Shown: positions 45,046 to 57,254 of the stretch, in pieces
Layout: the number at the start of each line of letters is the position of its first letter
How positions within the stretch are numbered: the first letter of the stretch is position 1
From: Eumeta japonica
Lineage: Eukaryota > Arthropoda > Insecta > Lepidoptera > Psychidae
Assembly (NCBI GenBank): GCA_005406025.1
Contig: BGZK01000005.1
Coordinates: forward strand, 1,602,867 to 1,666,866
Reading direction: 5' to 3'
DNA: 64,000 nucleotides
Notes under the pieces: generated by a model
The model's database searches: none
The model's input: only the letters and a program-made list of their open reading frames with translations
What the model was told of the DNA's origin: nothing
Program-made: the position numbers and the translations under genes

Positions 45046-45300
45046 GTAGAAGTAATTTATAGAGGGACAAGGATACTTATAATAGGGTTACACCTGGGGC
45101 CCCGAGGTGAAGATTACGACAGGACATTTTTAACTACTCTCATACCATCCTTGCCATACCACGTTCCACACCTTAGTTTGGATCGAAACACAGAGTTCCT
45201 TCCCAATCCTTCAAGTTAATTCCAAGCCATTCCTTAGTAGACCGTATATATAGCAAGGCTGATTACAAAAGAATTGTATAAATTTCAGAAGGTCCAAAAA

Positions 45301-45730
45301 TTGTTAGGTAACGTTATTATTTTATGGAATTCGAGTGGCTACCTTCTGAATCTGTCAAACTTTGAACACCATTCACGTGTACAATATATTTCGAGATGAT
45401 CAAAATAAGTCTAAATATGGCTAGAGGATATTGTTGCGTTATGGAATTTCATTACCCACCGTCTAGCTCTGTTATCCGACCCTGAAAATTCATCATGGCG
45501 AAAGTGCATCGTAAGACAATTCTAAGACGTTCTAACACGGCTGGAGCACGTTGTTCTGTTATTAAGTTCTAGTGCCTACCTTCTGGTTCCATCATCAGAC
45601 CCGAAAAATGACTCGTGGACGTAGTACATCTCAAGACAATTTTAAGAAGGTCAAGCGCAGCCAGAATATGTTATTCCTTTATGCAGTTCTTATACCTATC
45701 TTCGTTCTCCATCACCATAAAAGTCCGATG
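45301..45730 (+). repeat. 120-bp tandem repeat, about three and a half units with near-exact period
   Basis: Units occupy 45301-45420, 45421-45540, 45541-45660 and the start of 45661. CTACCTTCTGAATCTGTCAA-C, CACCGTCTAGCTCTGTTATC-CGAC, CTACCTTCTGGTTCCATCATCAGAC-type and CTATCTTCGTTCTCCATCAC blocks end at 45360, 45480, 45600 and 45720. From the second unit on the period is exactly 120 bases. GACAATTCTAAGACGTTC and GACAATTTTAAGAAGGTC also align. Identity is perhaps two thirds, so the copies are old although the spacing is intact. There is no open frame across units. Confidence 0.85.
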
Positions 45731-45739
45731 ATACCCGTT

Positions 45740-46450
45740 ATTGTAATGTAAACCGAACTACACGTAATTGTTGACTTTTATCATGATTAACAATTAGAAG
45801 TGCGTCAAAAGCAGTCTTTATGATTCGTTTATACAGATATATAAATACGTGCGATATACAAGTGAAGCTAATAAAAGCATGTTAAAAATGTAATTTTGTT
45901 AAAAAAAAATTGATATTATTTTATTTTTTGGGGCTACACTTTTAAAATAATCACATTTAACAGGAAAACTTTCAGCCCTTTATGGGTATTATTGTAAGCA
46001 TCTCTAATTTCATAATACAAAACGTACCGTATTGCTTTACCAAAAGTAATTTATTTTTATTTTTATATTTATTTATTTATTTATTTATATTATTTATATT
46101 TATTTATTAGTTAGGAACATAGATATTAATAATGTTAAGATACAATGTTTCGTGGTAGCAAGTTACTCAATATTTGCATTATTAAAATAGTCAATGCAGC
46201 TTATAATGATGACAAAACATTGTAACGGGGAGCAATTTTTTTAGAAACGGAAATAAAATTGTTTATTTCTTTTATTGTTGTATAAGAAAGCATTATTAAC
46301 AAATTTACACTTTTTTTATTATAAGAGAATTTAATAATAATTTTTTCTAGGTAATAATTTTCCAGATACACATAGATCTTCTCTTATAACGTTAGCATTA
46401 TCGCTGTATCTTTTATTTAATTAACTTTCATTTTAACAGCTTATATTGCA
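45740..46450. other. AT-rich DNA with TTTA microsatellite
   Basis: A TTTAT/TTTA run occupies 46049-46108. The rest holds no recognisable feature. Confidence 0.5.
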
Positions 46451-46469
46451 ATGGTAATTTTCCTTAATC

Positions 46470-46640
46470 TGAATTCGGGCAATGATGTCCCACCTAAACG
46501 CGTAGGTACCCACTGGTGCTCTCCTGCGTTGACCTTTCGTGCCGCCGACACTTTTTGTCGACATCCTTCTCCGTCGCGGCCGCATACCCACCTAGTCAAT
46601 CAACGCGAGTTTCCCCTCGCACCGCACTCTGTTTAATCAG
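46470..46640. other. GC-rich island with short plus-strand frame
   Basis: About 170 bases are clearly richer in GC, with GTGCCGCCGACACTTTTTGT and CCGTCGCGGCCGCATACCCA. A 61-codon plus frame (46451-46636) ends within it. No family is recognised. It may be a short exon, but no splice evidence can be read with confidence. Confidence 0.25.
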
Positions 46641-46649
46641 AATTGAATA

Positions 46650-48235
46650 GTACGAACTTGAACTAAGGTGCAATAAAAATTTTGGCAAATTGGGCAAGTA
46701 AAGGCAATGTAAACTATTTTTTTTTTGAGTTTATAATTAGATTACATATCTACCCTGAAAAGTGTTTAAACATAGATGAGAACGTTTTACATGGACTTTA
46801 AAAATTAATAGGCTATTATAATATTCATTGATACTATTACTTCGAAATTGACAAAACAATTTGTCTCTTCTATCAAAATAATTTTATGTCTAGTGGTTGT
46901 ACTAGCGCTCGAAATTAAAACATTGTATTGTTTTTCGCTTTAACAACTGTATTTATATTTTTCAAATGTTTTTCAAATTCTTTTGATAAAAATATTTACA
47001 ACTATTCTAATGACCCCCTACAAAGTTACAACTGACCAGTGTAAAGTAATATGCCATATTTATTTGCATGCTTTAAAGCATTTAATTTCAATGTACCTTG
47101 TTGGTAACAAGATATATCAACAAATTTTTTGGTACACTCTTTGTAACGTTTGTTATTTTTGTAATTTTTGCTATTTGGTATTTAGAACCATGTGCAAACT
47201 TTACAAGCAAGACACTTAAGACTAGGTTGCGTGGAGTTGATATAGTGTTCTAATACTACGGTACAAATATTAACATTTTAAATAAACCTGCACTCATGTA
47301 CAAAGCTATTCAGGTTCTTTCACGTCATAAAAAATGATTAAATCATGGTCCTGCAAATTAAAGTAGAAGCGAGTCCTCATTCGAGTCGGAGTGATCTTCA
47401 AACAATAAAGCCCGCATGTAAGCAATTGCAATAATGTTGAAAAAAATATGTGCTTTAAAAAAGAGAGGTTTAGATGTCCATAAATAATTTTGGAATCGTA
47501 AATTTTATAGTAAAGCTGAAAATTGATTGTGAAAAGGAAAAATTTGTAACTGAAAAAAATTGACTTGTTTACAACGCAAAGCTTATTTGCAACCATTTTT
47601 TTCATTTTCGTCGCCGTCATACTTTTTTAAATTTTCAATTTAGTATTTATTCATTAACAGGTTAAGACCTATGACGAAAATAGGGATAAAATACACTACG
47701 TGGTACGACATACCGTGCGATGATACCTCTACAGCTTCACAAACATCTAGACATCGATTCATCAAATATTTCACGCAAGCTTGCCTACTCCACCTGTTCC
47801 AAATATACAAACACCTCGACATTCCTTTTTTCGTCTTTATATCTTCACACAAACAAGACAGACAGTCGTTTAGACTCGCAAATGAATGGTGCGATTAACA
47901 TTTAAGCTTTATTTGTTACAAAAACGTATTTAATGGCGATTCTGCGAATAAAAGTGCCAGAAGATTTTTTTGCGTGCAATAGTTGCAAGGAAATGATGAT
48001 ATTAAAGATAGGGTCTGACATTTTGCAAATAATTCAATAACTATAAACGTTAAAGTGAATTTCATAAATATTTTGCTGAAAGAAAACTTCCTTACTCCCA
48101 AGATTTTGATTGCATTCTATCAGAAAGATATGAGTTCGTAACCGGATATGGAGATATAAATGGGTCTTCTAGCTTCGGCTGAAAATTACATGTGATAATG
48201 GATGATCGGTTATAAAGCAGTGTTGTGGACAAGAA
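46650..48235. other. AT-rich non-coding DNA
   Basis: Frames of 60-104 codons occur on both strands (for example 47306-47620 minus, 47671-47898 plus) without recognisable domains. 47690-47890 is somewhat less AT-rich. No repeat link to other parts of the window was seen. Confidence 0.35.
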
Positions 48236-48239
48236 AGAT

Positions 48240-49060
48240 TAAGGTGAAAATGTAAAAAGAGAATATACGATATATGTAAAGCGATTGAGGGAAATCTTAC
48301 CTAAAATCGAACAATACAAGCGATCAGAGCTGGAAATTATATAAGTTAACGTAATCTATATCATGATTGAAAAGGGTACGTAGAAAGAATAAGAGAAGAG
48401 ACGCTAGTAATAAAAATATTGATTGATGAAATTATGAAATAAACGAAATAGCGGGGGACAAAAAAAAAGCATATCTAAATTTACTGCCTGTGATAGCCAA
48501 CCACAGTATGCAAGAAATACGTTTATGGATTTTGACAACCTTAAGAAGGCTGATATAACGTACAAAGCTATAAAAATGGGAACTAAAATATGTGTGAAAA
48601 AAAAGAAGGAAAGATATAAAAGATGGCTATGTTTTTTTAATAATCTCCTTGAAAAATATCGCTTTTTTTTTCTAGAACATGGTGGAAAAAACTAGAAGAG
48701 TCCCGAGACATTATGTAAAAATGTGATAAAAGACCATATTTAGTGTCTGTTGAATGAAGAAAACCACCTGAAACAACTCAACAAAAATTATTTCAAAGGT
48801 TTTTCACAGATGAAAATACAATTAGGTATGTATAACAATATATGATGCTAAACTAAACTAAATATCTGAATGATGATGAAGACAAAGTTAGTATCTAGAA
48901 AGTAAAGAAGAGTATGAAAATATGAAGAAGCTGTCGATAATGATAAGAGTTTCCTCAGAAATGCTGAAGAGTGGCAGAGTGGCAGTACTGTAAAGACCAA
49001 ACATATGCTCTATAAAATTTTATATGGGATCGTGATATAGGTTTATAAAACTGCCTTTCT
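48240..49060 (+). mobile_element. Decayed LINE: pre-reverse-transcriptase region
   Basis: Purine-rich, heavily broken plus-strand DNA. It preserves KKKAYLNLL (48450), KKERYKRWLCFFNNLLE (48602), EVKKSMK-like with KKAV-like residues (48895) and EMLKSGRVAVL (48958). These are the landmarks that precede the palm in endonuclease-reverse transcriptases: W.EYF..LLN, then EV..A...KKGKAVG..G...EMLK.GG. Only the region between endonuclease and palm is recognisable and stops are frequent. The call rests on motif order alone. Confidence 0.5.
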
Positions 49061-49064
49061 GTTA

Positions 49065-50630
49065 TAATGTAAACAACAAACTAAGCAAAATAAATAAATA
49101 GCTTTTGAACCTATTAATGAATAGTTGTCTCTATGATTTGAAATGAAAAACTCTCTCATTGTTAGTTTGAACATAAATTCAATTATCCGTCGAATGCTTG
49201 TTGTGATATTTGCTCCTTCAATATGTAAGGTTCAGGAGACCTAAACAAACAATTCTGTTAAGAAAAGAGTTAAAATACTTCAATCAGGATGTTTGAAAGA
49301 AGTAAAATATGTGGATAGGAGGTGAGGATTTCGAAATACTAAACAGTTCTATTTAATTGGATATTTTTTTATGTTATGTAGAAATAACAGCAAAATCAAT
49401 TAATAACGGGAGTAGAGTAAATGTGACAAATAATATCAAAAGAATTATACTCGCTATTATGAATAGTATAAGTATTTCGAAAAATGACGTTCGACTTTTC
49501 ATACTGAAGTTCTGATCCCGATGCTTATAAATAGAGCGGAGAGAATTGAATGTTACAAAAGAAACATCAATTAATACAATGCATATATGATTTTGTGTAG
49601 TATGTGTGGTGTGTTTTTGAAAGATATACATAGAAATATGATGAGACCGACGCCACTACACATACGTACCCCAACGTTTGCTACATCTGAAAAAGTTTTT
49701 GTATATAGAGCATGTAAACAAAATGTATTGCATTTACAGTACTGTAAAGTTGTGCAGGCTTACTTAATAATTCCCATCTCTAATAAATACATTTCAATAA
49801 TTCGTCAATCAAGAAAACGTCATCTAAATCTGGCAATTTTTTTTTTATCACAAAAATCATTATGGAAATCGGAATGTATGGGGCATTCGAATATGATGTT
49901 TGTAGTATTTTTTTTCTTTTTTGTTGAGAATTCGAGAAATCCGGCTTACAAATTTGTAGGTCGTATACAGTCGACCGCCAGGTGGTGGTGACAGAAGGTC
50001 AGGCATGAATTGAATCGTAAGGGCTCCCGTCGTTTGCCTAAAAACGGATGAAATCGTAAAAAACCCCTTACGGTTTTATTGTACGGGTACATTCGAACGG
50101 AATCTCGATAAATTCGCTCATCCGTCAGTTATGAACTAGTCCTTTTCCGTTCTTTACTTTATTAAATTTCGTATTGGCGTTCGTATAGAAAACAACGTAT
50201 AGGGATAAAAGCAAACTGAAAAATTATATATGAAAAAAAGAGTTATGGTTGTATCCGCTGCTAGTAGAAATACTTAAAAATTATAATAACGAACATTGCA
50301 AGTCGAAAGGATTTGTTCTTTTTTCTTCCATAAGACCTCCGGTACCATCAAACGAGTCAATCTGCCGTATTACCATTCTAGTTTTGTCTCACTTAGAAGT
50401 ATAAATCTTGTCTCCTATTTCTATATTAGTATGATAACTTGTGAGTACATCGAACTGCACAACTATTTTGGCCTTTTTGAAATGCAATCGTTGATAAATT
50501 CAGTCACAACCATTGTTCATTTATAATAATTAAAATCAGTGCCTATATCTTACACGGAGTCACTTAGGAGATACATATGCATAATAAAGAAAAAAATATG
50601 AAGAACCTTGCAGGCCTAAAACATCCGACT
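49065..50630. other. AT-rich DNA; longest frames are not convincing
   Basis: A 134-codon plus frame (49587-49991) includes a T-run read as a poly-phenylalanine tract and has no recognisable domain. Around 49970-50140 a GC-richer patch with CAGTCGACCGCCAGGTGG and TCCCGTCGTTTGCC may belong to a repeat. Confidence 0.3.
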
Positions 50631-50634
50631 ATGA

Positions 50635-51210
50635 TATTTATAGATTTATTTTGAACTCCTTGATTTCAAAAATATTATCGTCTTTAAGTTTTTGAGGTTT
50701 ATAAGCACATAAATGCGAAAGACGGTTGATTGTGTAGACCATCCCTAAAACTCCTTGCTACTTTTGAATCCAAAGCGTTGAAAAATATACCTAGCAGTTA
50801 ATTATTAAGCTGTTAGAGCTTAAAAGTTTGGTTTTGATACTTTTTCGAGCTCTCTGAGCTCAAAAATATTGTTTTACTAAATTTTGAGATCTACTACGTT
50901 TTGAGATCTTCTGGTTCAAAAGTCTGTATTAATAAATGGTACAAAATACAAGTTTTGGAAAATGGTACTCCAACAATATTTCTTTTAAGAAATCTTAAAA
51001 ATATGTTACTACTACATACATACATACACACATACAAACGACTAGGAAAATGGTCAAAATATATTAGTAGAACCCTAAAACGTCAAAATCTAATGAAAAC
51101 TTAATTTTCGGAAATCAGACTGAAAACAGTAACTTCCCAATTTTTTAAAACTTTTCAATTTTCAAAGTGCTAAGTTACAAAATGGCGATTTTTCATAAGC
51201 TTGCGGTATA
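50635..51210 (+). repeat. Dispersed repeat, uninterrupted copy (relative of 31790-34375)
   Basis: It carries TTGAACTCCTTGATTTC, TCCTTGCTACTTTTGAATC, TTTTTCGAGCTCTCTGAGCT, TACTACGTTTTGAGATC, an ACATACATACATAC run, CGACTAGGAAAATGGTC and AACAGTAACTTCCC in the same order as the split copy. The run of ACATACAT falls where the composite element sits in the other copy. Non-coding. Confidence 0.65.
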
Positions 51211-51214
51211 AAAA

Positions 51215-51560
51215 ATCATTTTGAGACTTCATTACAAATAAAAATATACTTGTTTGAACATTTTAAGGGTTTAAAATACGAGATGGAAATTTATATGGAG
51301 GTTCCTATTGTACTGAAATTACAAACATGAAAATTAATATTTAGGCTATTCATTAAAATTATATCACTCAGCGTCATTAGGATATGTAAATTTGTACTTC
51401 TGAAAGAGTATCACATTATTTATTTTTTATCATTATTGTTAAAATTAATGTCGGATTTCATAGTTAAATGTTTACTACGCAACATTTAAGGCATTTCATA
51501 TCTTCTCAAAGGCAATTGTTTAGTCGCATAAAGAGTACAATTGTTTTATTGTTTTCTAAT
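51215..51560. other. AT-rich non-coding DNA
   Basis: Nothing was recognised between the dispersed repeat and the mariner element. Confidence 0.4.
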
Positions 51561-51565
51561 CGTTA

Positions 51566-52863
51566 CGAGGGCTGATATTCATGTGTCCGGAATATCAAAA
51601 AGAAACAAACATTTATCATTCAATGTGGATTTATCGCTTTTCAAAATATTCGCCATGACGGTAAATGCACTTTTTCATAAACTGAAACCAATTTTTATAA
51701 TATTTTTTTCATTCTGATTGACGTATCTCTAAAAAGTGCATTTTGAACTCATCAATAGTCTCGTCGCGGCTCGAAAAACCTTGACTAAGTAATTTATTCT
51801 TCACGCTTGGGAATAAAAAGAAATCGTCGGGTGCCAAATTCAGGCTGTACGGCGGATGACCCGTGAATTCGATATTTTGACCTTCCAAAAACCGAGGTGT
51901 TTCGGCCGACGTGTGACATCCAGCATTGTCATGATAAAGAATGATTCTGCGTCGTCGGTTGTTCTTTCTTATATCTTCAAAGACTTCTAGCAAACAAAAG
52001 TTCGTGTACCACTACAAATTAACCGATTTACGATTCTCTAGTAAAACTGAACCAAATATCCATTTATACCAAAAAAAAACAAGCAACCATTTATTTCAAA
52101 GTCTTTTTGAAACGAATCACTTTTGTTAGGTTCGGCTCATCTTGGAACACCCACACCGTTAACTGTTGTTTAGTTTTGGAGTTATACGCATAGATCCAAG
52201 AATCATCACGGGTGTAGATTTTATAAACAGCTTTTGACGAAACACGATTGCATTTTTTAATCATTTTTTTGCACCAATCGACATGAGCCTGTTTTTGATT
52301 AATGCTCAAGTTGTGCGAAAACCAACACAAAAATTTTTTGTAATTATATTTTTTATACTCACAGCAAAATTTTTGTATAATATCTTATGTATTCTTGTCA
52401 TACATATGCCCAGGGACGCCTTTATTTTTCGATATGTAACATTATTAGTTCCTACACAGTATCTATATTATATGGTACAATAACCGACTTAGGGCGACCT
52501 ACATTAAATTCATCTGTGAGGAGCACAGACCACCCACGATAAAACGCACTAAACCTATGGTACACAGTGGTTTTTGATGGTGCTTTATCCCTAAAAGACG
52601 AAGTGAATTGATCGATGCACTGTTTTTGAGTTAGCCCACGCCGAAAATCGTAATAAATCATTGCATGAAAATTTTCACGATTTAAATCCATGGTGATGAA
52701 GACACGCAATTTTCAAAATGACGCCACATTGGTAAGACAATTAACAGTTACATGAATCAAACTGTATTATACAGCGAAGGAATTTCATTTTTAAATGTTC
52801 TAATTACTTTTTAAATATTGTTCTGTGTGTGGTCAGTTCCGGATATATAAATAGCTACCCTCG
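51566..52863 (-). mobile_element. Full-length mariner element, inactive transposase, with TIRs and TA flanks
   Basis: The ends are CGAGGGCTGATATTCATG-TGTCCGGAA (left, from 51566) and the complement CGAGGGTAGCTATTTATA-TATCCGGAA (right, to 52863). They are flanked by TA (51564-51565 and 52864-52865), giving about 1298 bp, a normal mariner length. On the minus strand the transposase starts near 52691 (MDLNRENFHAMIYYDF) with helix-turn-helix residues QKQCIDQFTSSF and VGRPKSV. A first catalytic block TRDDSWIYAYN, HDNAGCHTS with the second Asp, and YSLNLAPDDFFLFP with the third follow. Thirty-four residues separate the second and third Asp (DD34D). Stops and frameshifts near 52455, 52330 and 52090-51995 inactivate it. 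It is a cut-and-paste element of the Tc1/mariner superfamily. Confidence 0.9.
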
Positions 52864-52869
52864 TATTCT

Positions 52870-53508
52870 GTTTGTTTGTTGACGGCGTAAGAAGCTTTAA
52901 TAAAAAAAAAAAATATGGAGGGCAATCAATAGATACGAAATTCGCTTACTTTTAAGACGATATTGAAAAAGAATGACCACTAGAAAAATATGTGAGAATG
53001 AAGGGAGAAGTCAATCGATAAGCGAACGGCACAGCGTTGGTTTAGACACTTGGAGATTTAGCGCTTGAAAATCAAAGTTCTAATCATTAACTGGTATAAA
53101 GATATACCATAAATATAATAAATAATAATAATAATAATAATACTTATTACTCTTATTATTCATTATATTTAAAGTATTGAGATTACAAGGGAAGCGAATA
53201 CAATTCTTATAAATAAGACGCGAATCAAGCGGAACATCGGGTAGAGGTTTGTGAACGACTCCTTGACCTGCCAGAAGGTGATCTATAGTAATGAATTGTT
53301 ACTCCCGGCGAAGAATGGTCTTATTAACAGCTCAAAGTGGCAGAACAATGGTTAAGGTAAAGAACAATCGCCTGACTCTTTCATGGGTACAGATCAATTT
53401 GAAACAAAGTCTTTTCATGTGTCTCGCTAAATTCGAACTTTCGGTATACCACGCGACTTCTATGTTTCCCGCACAGAATAGTTATAAGCACTTTAGTCGC
53501 CTATAACT
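52870..53508. other. Non-coding DNA with TAA microsatellite
   Basis: A TAA/AAT run occupies 53117-53142. GCACAGCGTTGGTTTAGACA near 53029 could be a worn SINE head. A 71-codon plus frame (53291-53506) has no recognisable domain. Confidence 0.4.
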
Positions 53509-53509
53509 A

Positions 53510-54112
53510 AAAAACAAGTAGGTATGTTGGTTATTACTATTGAATTAGTGTTAATTAAAGCGCGTCAGCAAAAGAGTGTATCATCATTGCACTTACGTCC
53601 TTTTGTTGAGAAGCGCAGTTTTTCGGCAATAACTCAAAAACAGAATATCCGACCACGTTAAAAATATTTTTTATTTAAATAATTTATTAAGTGTTATGTT
53701 CGTTATCTTTTTCATATTTTTCGAATATACGGTTTAAAAAAATAGGGGCTGGGACACAATTTCTGCAACTTTCGGAACGATTATTTCTAAAATTATTCAT
53801 GTAATCAGAAAAATTGCTTAGAAACCTTAAAATGCTTTTACAAGAACTATCAAAATATGTGTAACTTGTTGATATTTGCTGAAGAACCTTTTTTTCAGCT
53901 TCTATTACATTTATGGAGTGCCCCCCTAGAAATATTTATTTTCGTTATTGAATCACCAATCTAAGTAGCGGTTAACACAAGACACCTACACTATAAATTT
54001 CCTCAAAACACTTATTGTAGTTTTTAAATAAAATGCTTGTGACCTACGGATTTATGGACATGACGAAACTATAAGGGTTCCGTTTTTGCCATTTTGTCTC
54101 GGAACCCTAATA
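53510..54112 (-). repeat. Dispersed repeat bounded by GGAACCC block, inverse copy
   Basis: The right edge, read on the minus strand, has AGGGTTCCG, GCAAAAACGGAACCC and TATAGTTTCGTCATGTCC. It also has CTAGGGGGGCACTCC at the complement of 53925-53945. These match 9488-9700. The left limit is uncertain. There is no coding capacity. Confidence 0.6.
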
Positions 54113-54564
54113 AAAAGGTTATAATAATAATAACTGTCTTTAAGGGAAAACGCAATCGTAACCGGCCACTTTGGCGTTCTCGATATATTTCTTTCACAGT
54201 GAACCTCCAGGAGGACACTATATGTCGCTGTCAAGTCTTCCAGCCAATAAGCTTTTATCCAAGACTTCCGCTTACTCGCGCGCCATCTCGACAGAAATGA
54301 AGACAATTTTATTATGTAACGCTTATTCAGTACAGTAGATTCTTAAAAATAATTGTCAGTAGTTCTTAAAAAAACTATTGATGTAAACTCAAATTTAAAA
54401 TATCTTTTTTCATAGGTTATAAAATGACGAAATACGTCATCATTTTTTCGTGAATTTACGCTGAATTTATTGTTCGAAAGGTGATTTTCTATAGAATTTA
54501 GAGAAACTTAGTCCTGTGGATGTTTTCCTTAAAATGGGAGATGTAAGTTACAATTTGAAAGTTA

Positions 54565-54770
54565 ATATACGTTCCGGCGACCCACTCCCTCCTCTATCAT
54601 CCCACTCCCTTTTCATCAATCCTTCCTCCAGCAGATATCTTACCCGAGAGGCTGGCAGCACACTGATAACTCCTCTGAGGTTGCGAGTGTCCATGGGTGG
54701 CGGTGATCGTCTACTTTCCGATGACTCGCTTGCTTGTTTGCCCATTTAATGTGCTATGAAAAAGTTAAGC
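54565..54770 (+). repeat. Lepidopteran SINE, GAGTGTCCATGGGTGGCGG block
   Basis: A CCACTCCCTCCTC pyrimidine middle is followed by CTGGCAGCACACTGATAACT, GTTGCGAGTGTCCATGGGTG and GACTCGCTTGCTTGTTTGCC. This is the best copy of the family in the window. It agrees with 38225-38500 and with the minus fragment at 10925-10992. Frames on both strands across it are shadows. Confidence 0.8.
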
Positions 54771-54869
54771 ACATCGTCCCAAATCAATGGCTTAACGCGT
54801 TCACTGTGGTATTATAGGCTTTAGTTAAAAATGCATTGAACGTTTCACGTTGCTTCGTCACGTTACAGA

Positions 54870-55110
54870 CCCGGTATCTTTTGATTTAAATCCGACACAC
54901 ATAACCACTCCGCCGTTGTCGTTCGTAGAGCTATCAAACGGTCCACGTCCTTTACAGGAATCGAATCCGCGGCCGGCGGCTAGTATGCGGGCCGTCAGGG
55001 GTCACGGGCCGCGCCCGGCCGTCGACCCCGCGGCCGCATTGTCTATTGTCTGTATGGGAAATGGAGAAAAAGGCTTCCTCGCTCCATTCATTTGAGCGAG
55101 TACACCTCGC
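54870..55110. other. GC-rich island, open on both strands
   Basis: About 240 bases with CCGCGGCCGGCGGCTAGTAT and GCGCCCGGCCGTCGACCCCG. A plus frame of 81 codons and a minus frame of 92 codons overlap it, the usual effect of high GC. A short perfect inverted repeat AGTCTGTG/CACAGACT follows at 55160-55187. I cannot distinguish promoter, exon or repeat edge. Confidence 0.3.
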
Positions 55111-55199
55111 GCACCGGCTCACCATATACCGATTTAGTACATCGCCGAATATTATTACCCATAGTCTGTGCACATACATACACAGACTACATGCCAATC

Positions 55200-56370
55200 G
55201 ATAAGCTATAGATCCGTTTAGTAATTCCACCTTTTGGCATAATTTAAACAGACATATTTACATATGCAAAGATAGCATATTTTAATACGCCAATATAGCA
55301 TATTTTAATATTGCACAACGCGCATTAAAATATTATGTAGTTTCATCACAACGATGGTTTTATTCTTTGAGTTGAATTGTAAACAACGTAACTGTTCGTA
55401 CCTCATTTTCGTGCAGTGGTTAATGTGTGATATGGGCGTTTAGTCGCAAAATATTATTAATTTATGTTGATAAATGTTACAAATGTTCCGTGGGCTTTAT
55501 AATATTAAGACATATTGAATTTGACATACGTATAGACACTCGGATGAAAACCTTTTCGTACAAAAAGAAAATTCTGCATATCGCTTCCTTTTTTGGTCGA
55601 AGTACTCAAAAGTCCGAATCATTTTTTTTGAGAAGATACAAGTTTTTGGATCGACGAACTTACAAGATTATAAAATTACAATTTTCACACAAAATTGCAC
55701 CATAGACGTAAACGCTTCATAAATTATTTGTACAATAAAACTGATAAATATGATTCTCAATAAATAATCCAAAGCTTGAGTGCAAATTTATTTAAAAAAA
55801 GCTTAATAGTTGAAAATTAAGTTATATTATAAGCATTTTTGTTGACTTGCATTGTTATTGCCCCTATTTAAAGTATGTCCTCTCACAACAATTTTTGGTG
55901 GGGCTCTCCAAATGTTTTGCGCCTCTGGCTAATTATAACCATAAAGATTAGAATTTCGCATATTACATTTTTTTTAAAACCTAATATGCGAGGTATTCAT
56001 TAAAATTCTTCTAGGAGAGAATTGGTCGTCATTGTCTTTTATTGCAAATCGAAGTTCCTCCTCCGTGGCGAGGGTGGAATTAAAGCCAAAAGATTTTAGG
56101 GCTTTGACTTTTTACGATTTCAAATGTTGCCATTCGCCCCTAGATTGCGCTGCTCGTCTTCAATACGTTTTGGAGGAGTACCGTGAGTTGTGCGTGGGCT
56201 AACTTCAATAGCGGTAATATTTTTCTACTCTTCATGATGAGGTACGTGAAGTTCGGCCCAATCGTTGCGATCGCTGAAGAAATTAAGTCTACTACCGGAT
56301 GGCTAATTGAAGATAATAGATTTATCGCCTATTAGAAGATCCATGGTCGTTTGACCATCGGTATAAGTGC
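55200..56370. other. AT-rich non-coding DNA
   Basis: A 92-codon plus frame (55427-55705) is lysine- and phenylalanine-rich and unrecognised. Near 55255-55310 CAATATAGCATATTTTAATA-type words repeat twice. Nothing else was seen. Confidence 0.35.
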
Positions 56371-56374
56371 AACC

Positions 56375-56700
56375 GGTGGCGGGTTAGTGTTTCAGAGCTT
56401 TGGTTCAGAAATAGAAGGTACCGCGTTCGATTCTGCCCATGGCGAATTGATTAATGAGTTTTTAAATTGAGTCAATTTCACCCCACTTGGTCTGTGCCTC
56501 GGAGAGCACAATAAGCCGCCTGTCCCGAACGTTACTATAATGACCGTTATCATTTTAATGGCGAGGACGGTCGTTAGCAGTCCTCGACTCGCACTGAGTC
56601 GGCGTGCAGGGCTTAAGTTCCCACCCTTCTGCCTGAACTAATCCTTTCCTTAACCCCTTCACGATCGTGAAAGAGTCAATTCTCAGGCAGTGAGGTGATT
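56375..56700 (+). repeat. tRNA-derived SINE, best copy
   Basis: GCGGGTTAGTGTTTCAGAGC is a good A box and GTACCGCGTTCGATTCTGCC a good B box, about 35 bases apart as in tRNA promoters. The body has TCTGTGCCTCGGAGAGCACA, ATAAGCCGCCTGTCCCG, GGTCGTTAGCAGTCC and TCGGCGTGCAGGGCTTAAG. This order is that of an abundant lepidopteran SINE. Relatives in the window are at 37530 and 44155, and at 57835 on the minus strand. Transcription by RNA polymerase III would be expected of the family, but this copy is worn. Confidence 0.78.
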
Positions 56701-57254
56701 TAACCCTGACGGAACATGAGCGAAATGCAAAATAACTTACAACATGTCAGGAAATCTTGTTATCGTTGGATTCTTCATAAACTCGCCTCAGAATAGAAAC
56801 AGGTTCCTGTGGATGGGTTAAAAAAGTTTTGCTGAACTACGATCACGCACAGTCGAATACTGTTTACGGCAAAGTGACAGGAGACAAAACATGTTTTTAT
56901 GTTACCGCCCAGAGAGGAGACAGCAGTCAAGTGAATGAGTGTTTAAAAACTAACGCAATTCAAGCAGACAAGTAAGCTGGGATAAAAAAAAAATGTTTAG
57001 CCGTTATTCTTCCTTATTGGCTTACTTTGCGCGACCCAACTTAAAAATAAAAAGGTTAAACCTACCTTAAGGTAGGTTTTAATATACAAAGTGACTACTG
57101 AAGAATTACGTCCTTTTGAACAATGACGATGCTCTTCCGTACATCATAAATTATGGCGTCTACGAAAATGGAGGACCTAACCTATCCTGCATGCAGTCCG
57201 GAACTTGCACGTTTTGTTTTTTTTCTTTATTTTTTAAGAAATCAAAGATTTCGT

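Noticed and set aside
49587..49991. 134-codon open frame
   Set aside because: No recognisable domain. It includes a poly-T tract translated as phenylalanine, and base composition is like the non-coding surroundings.
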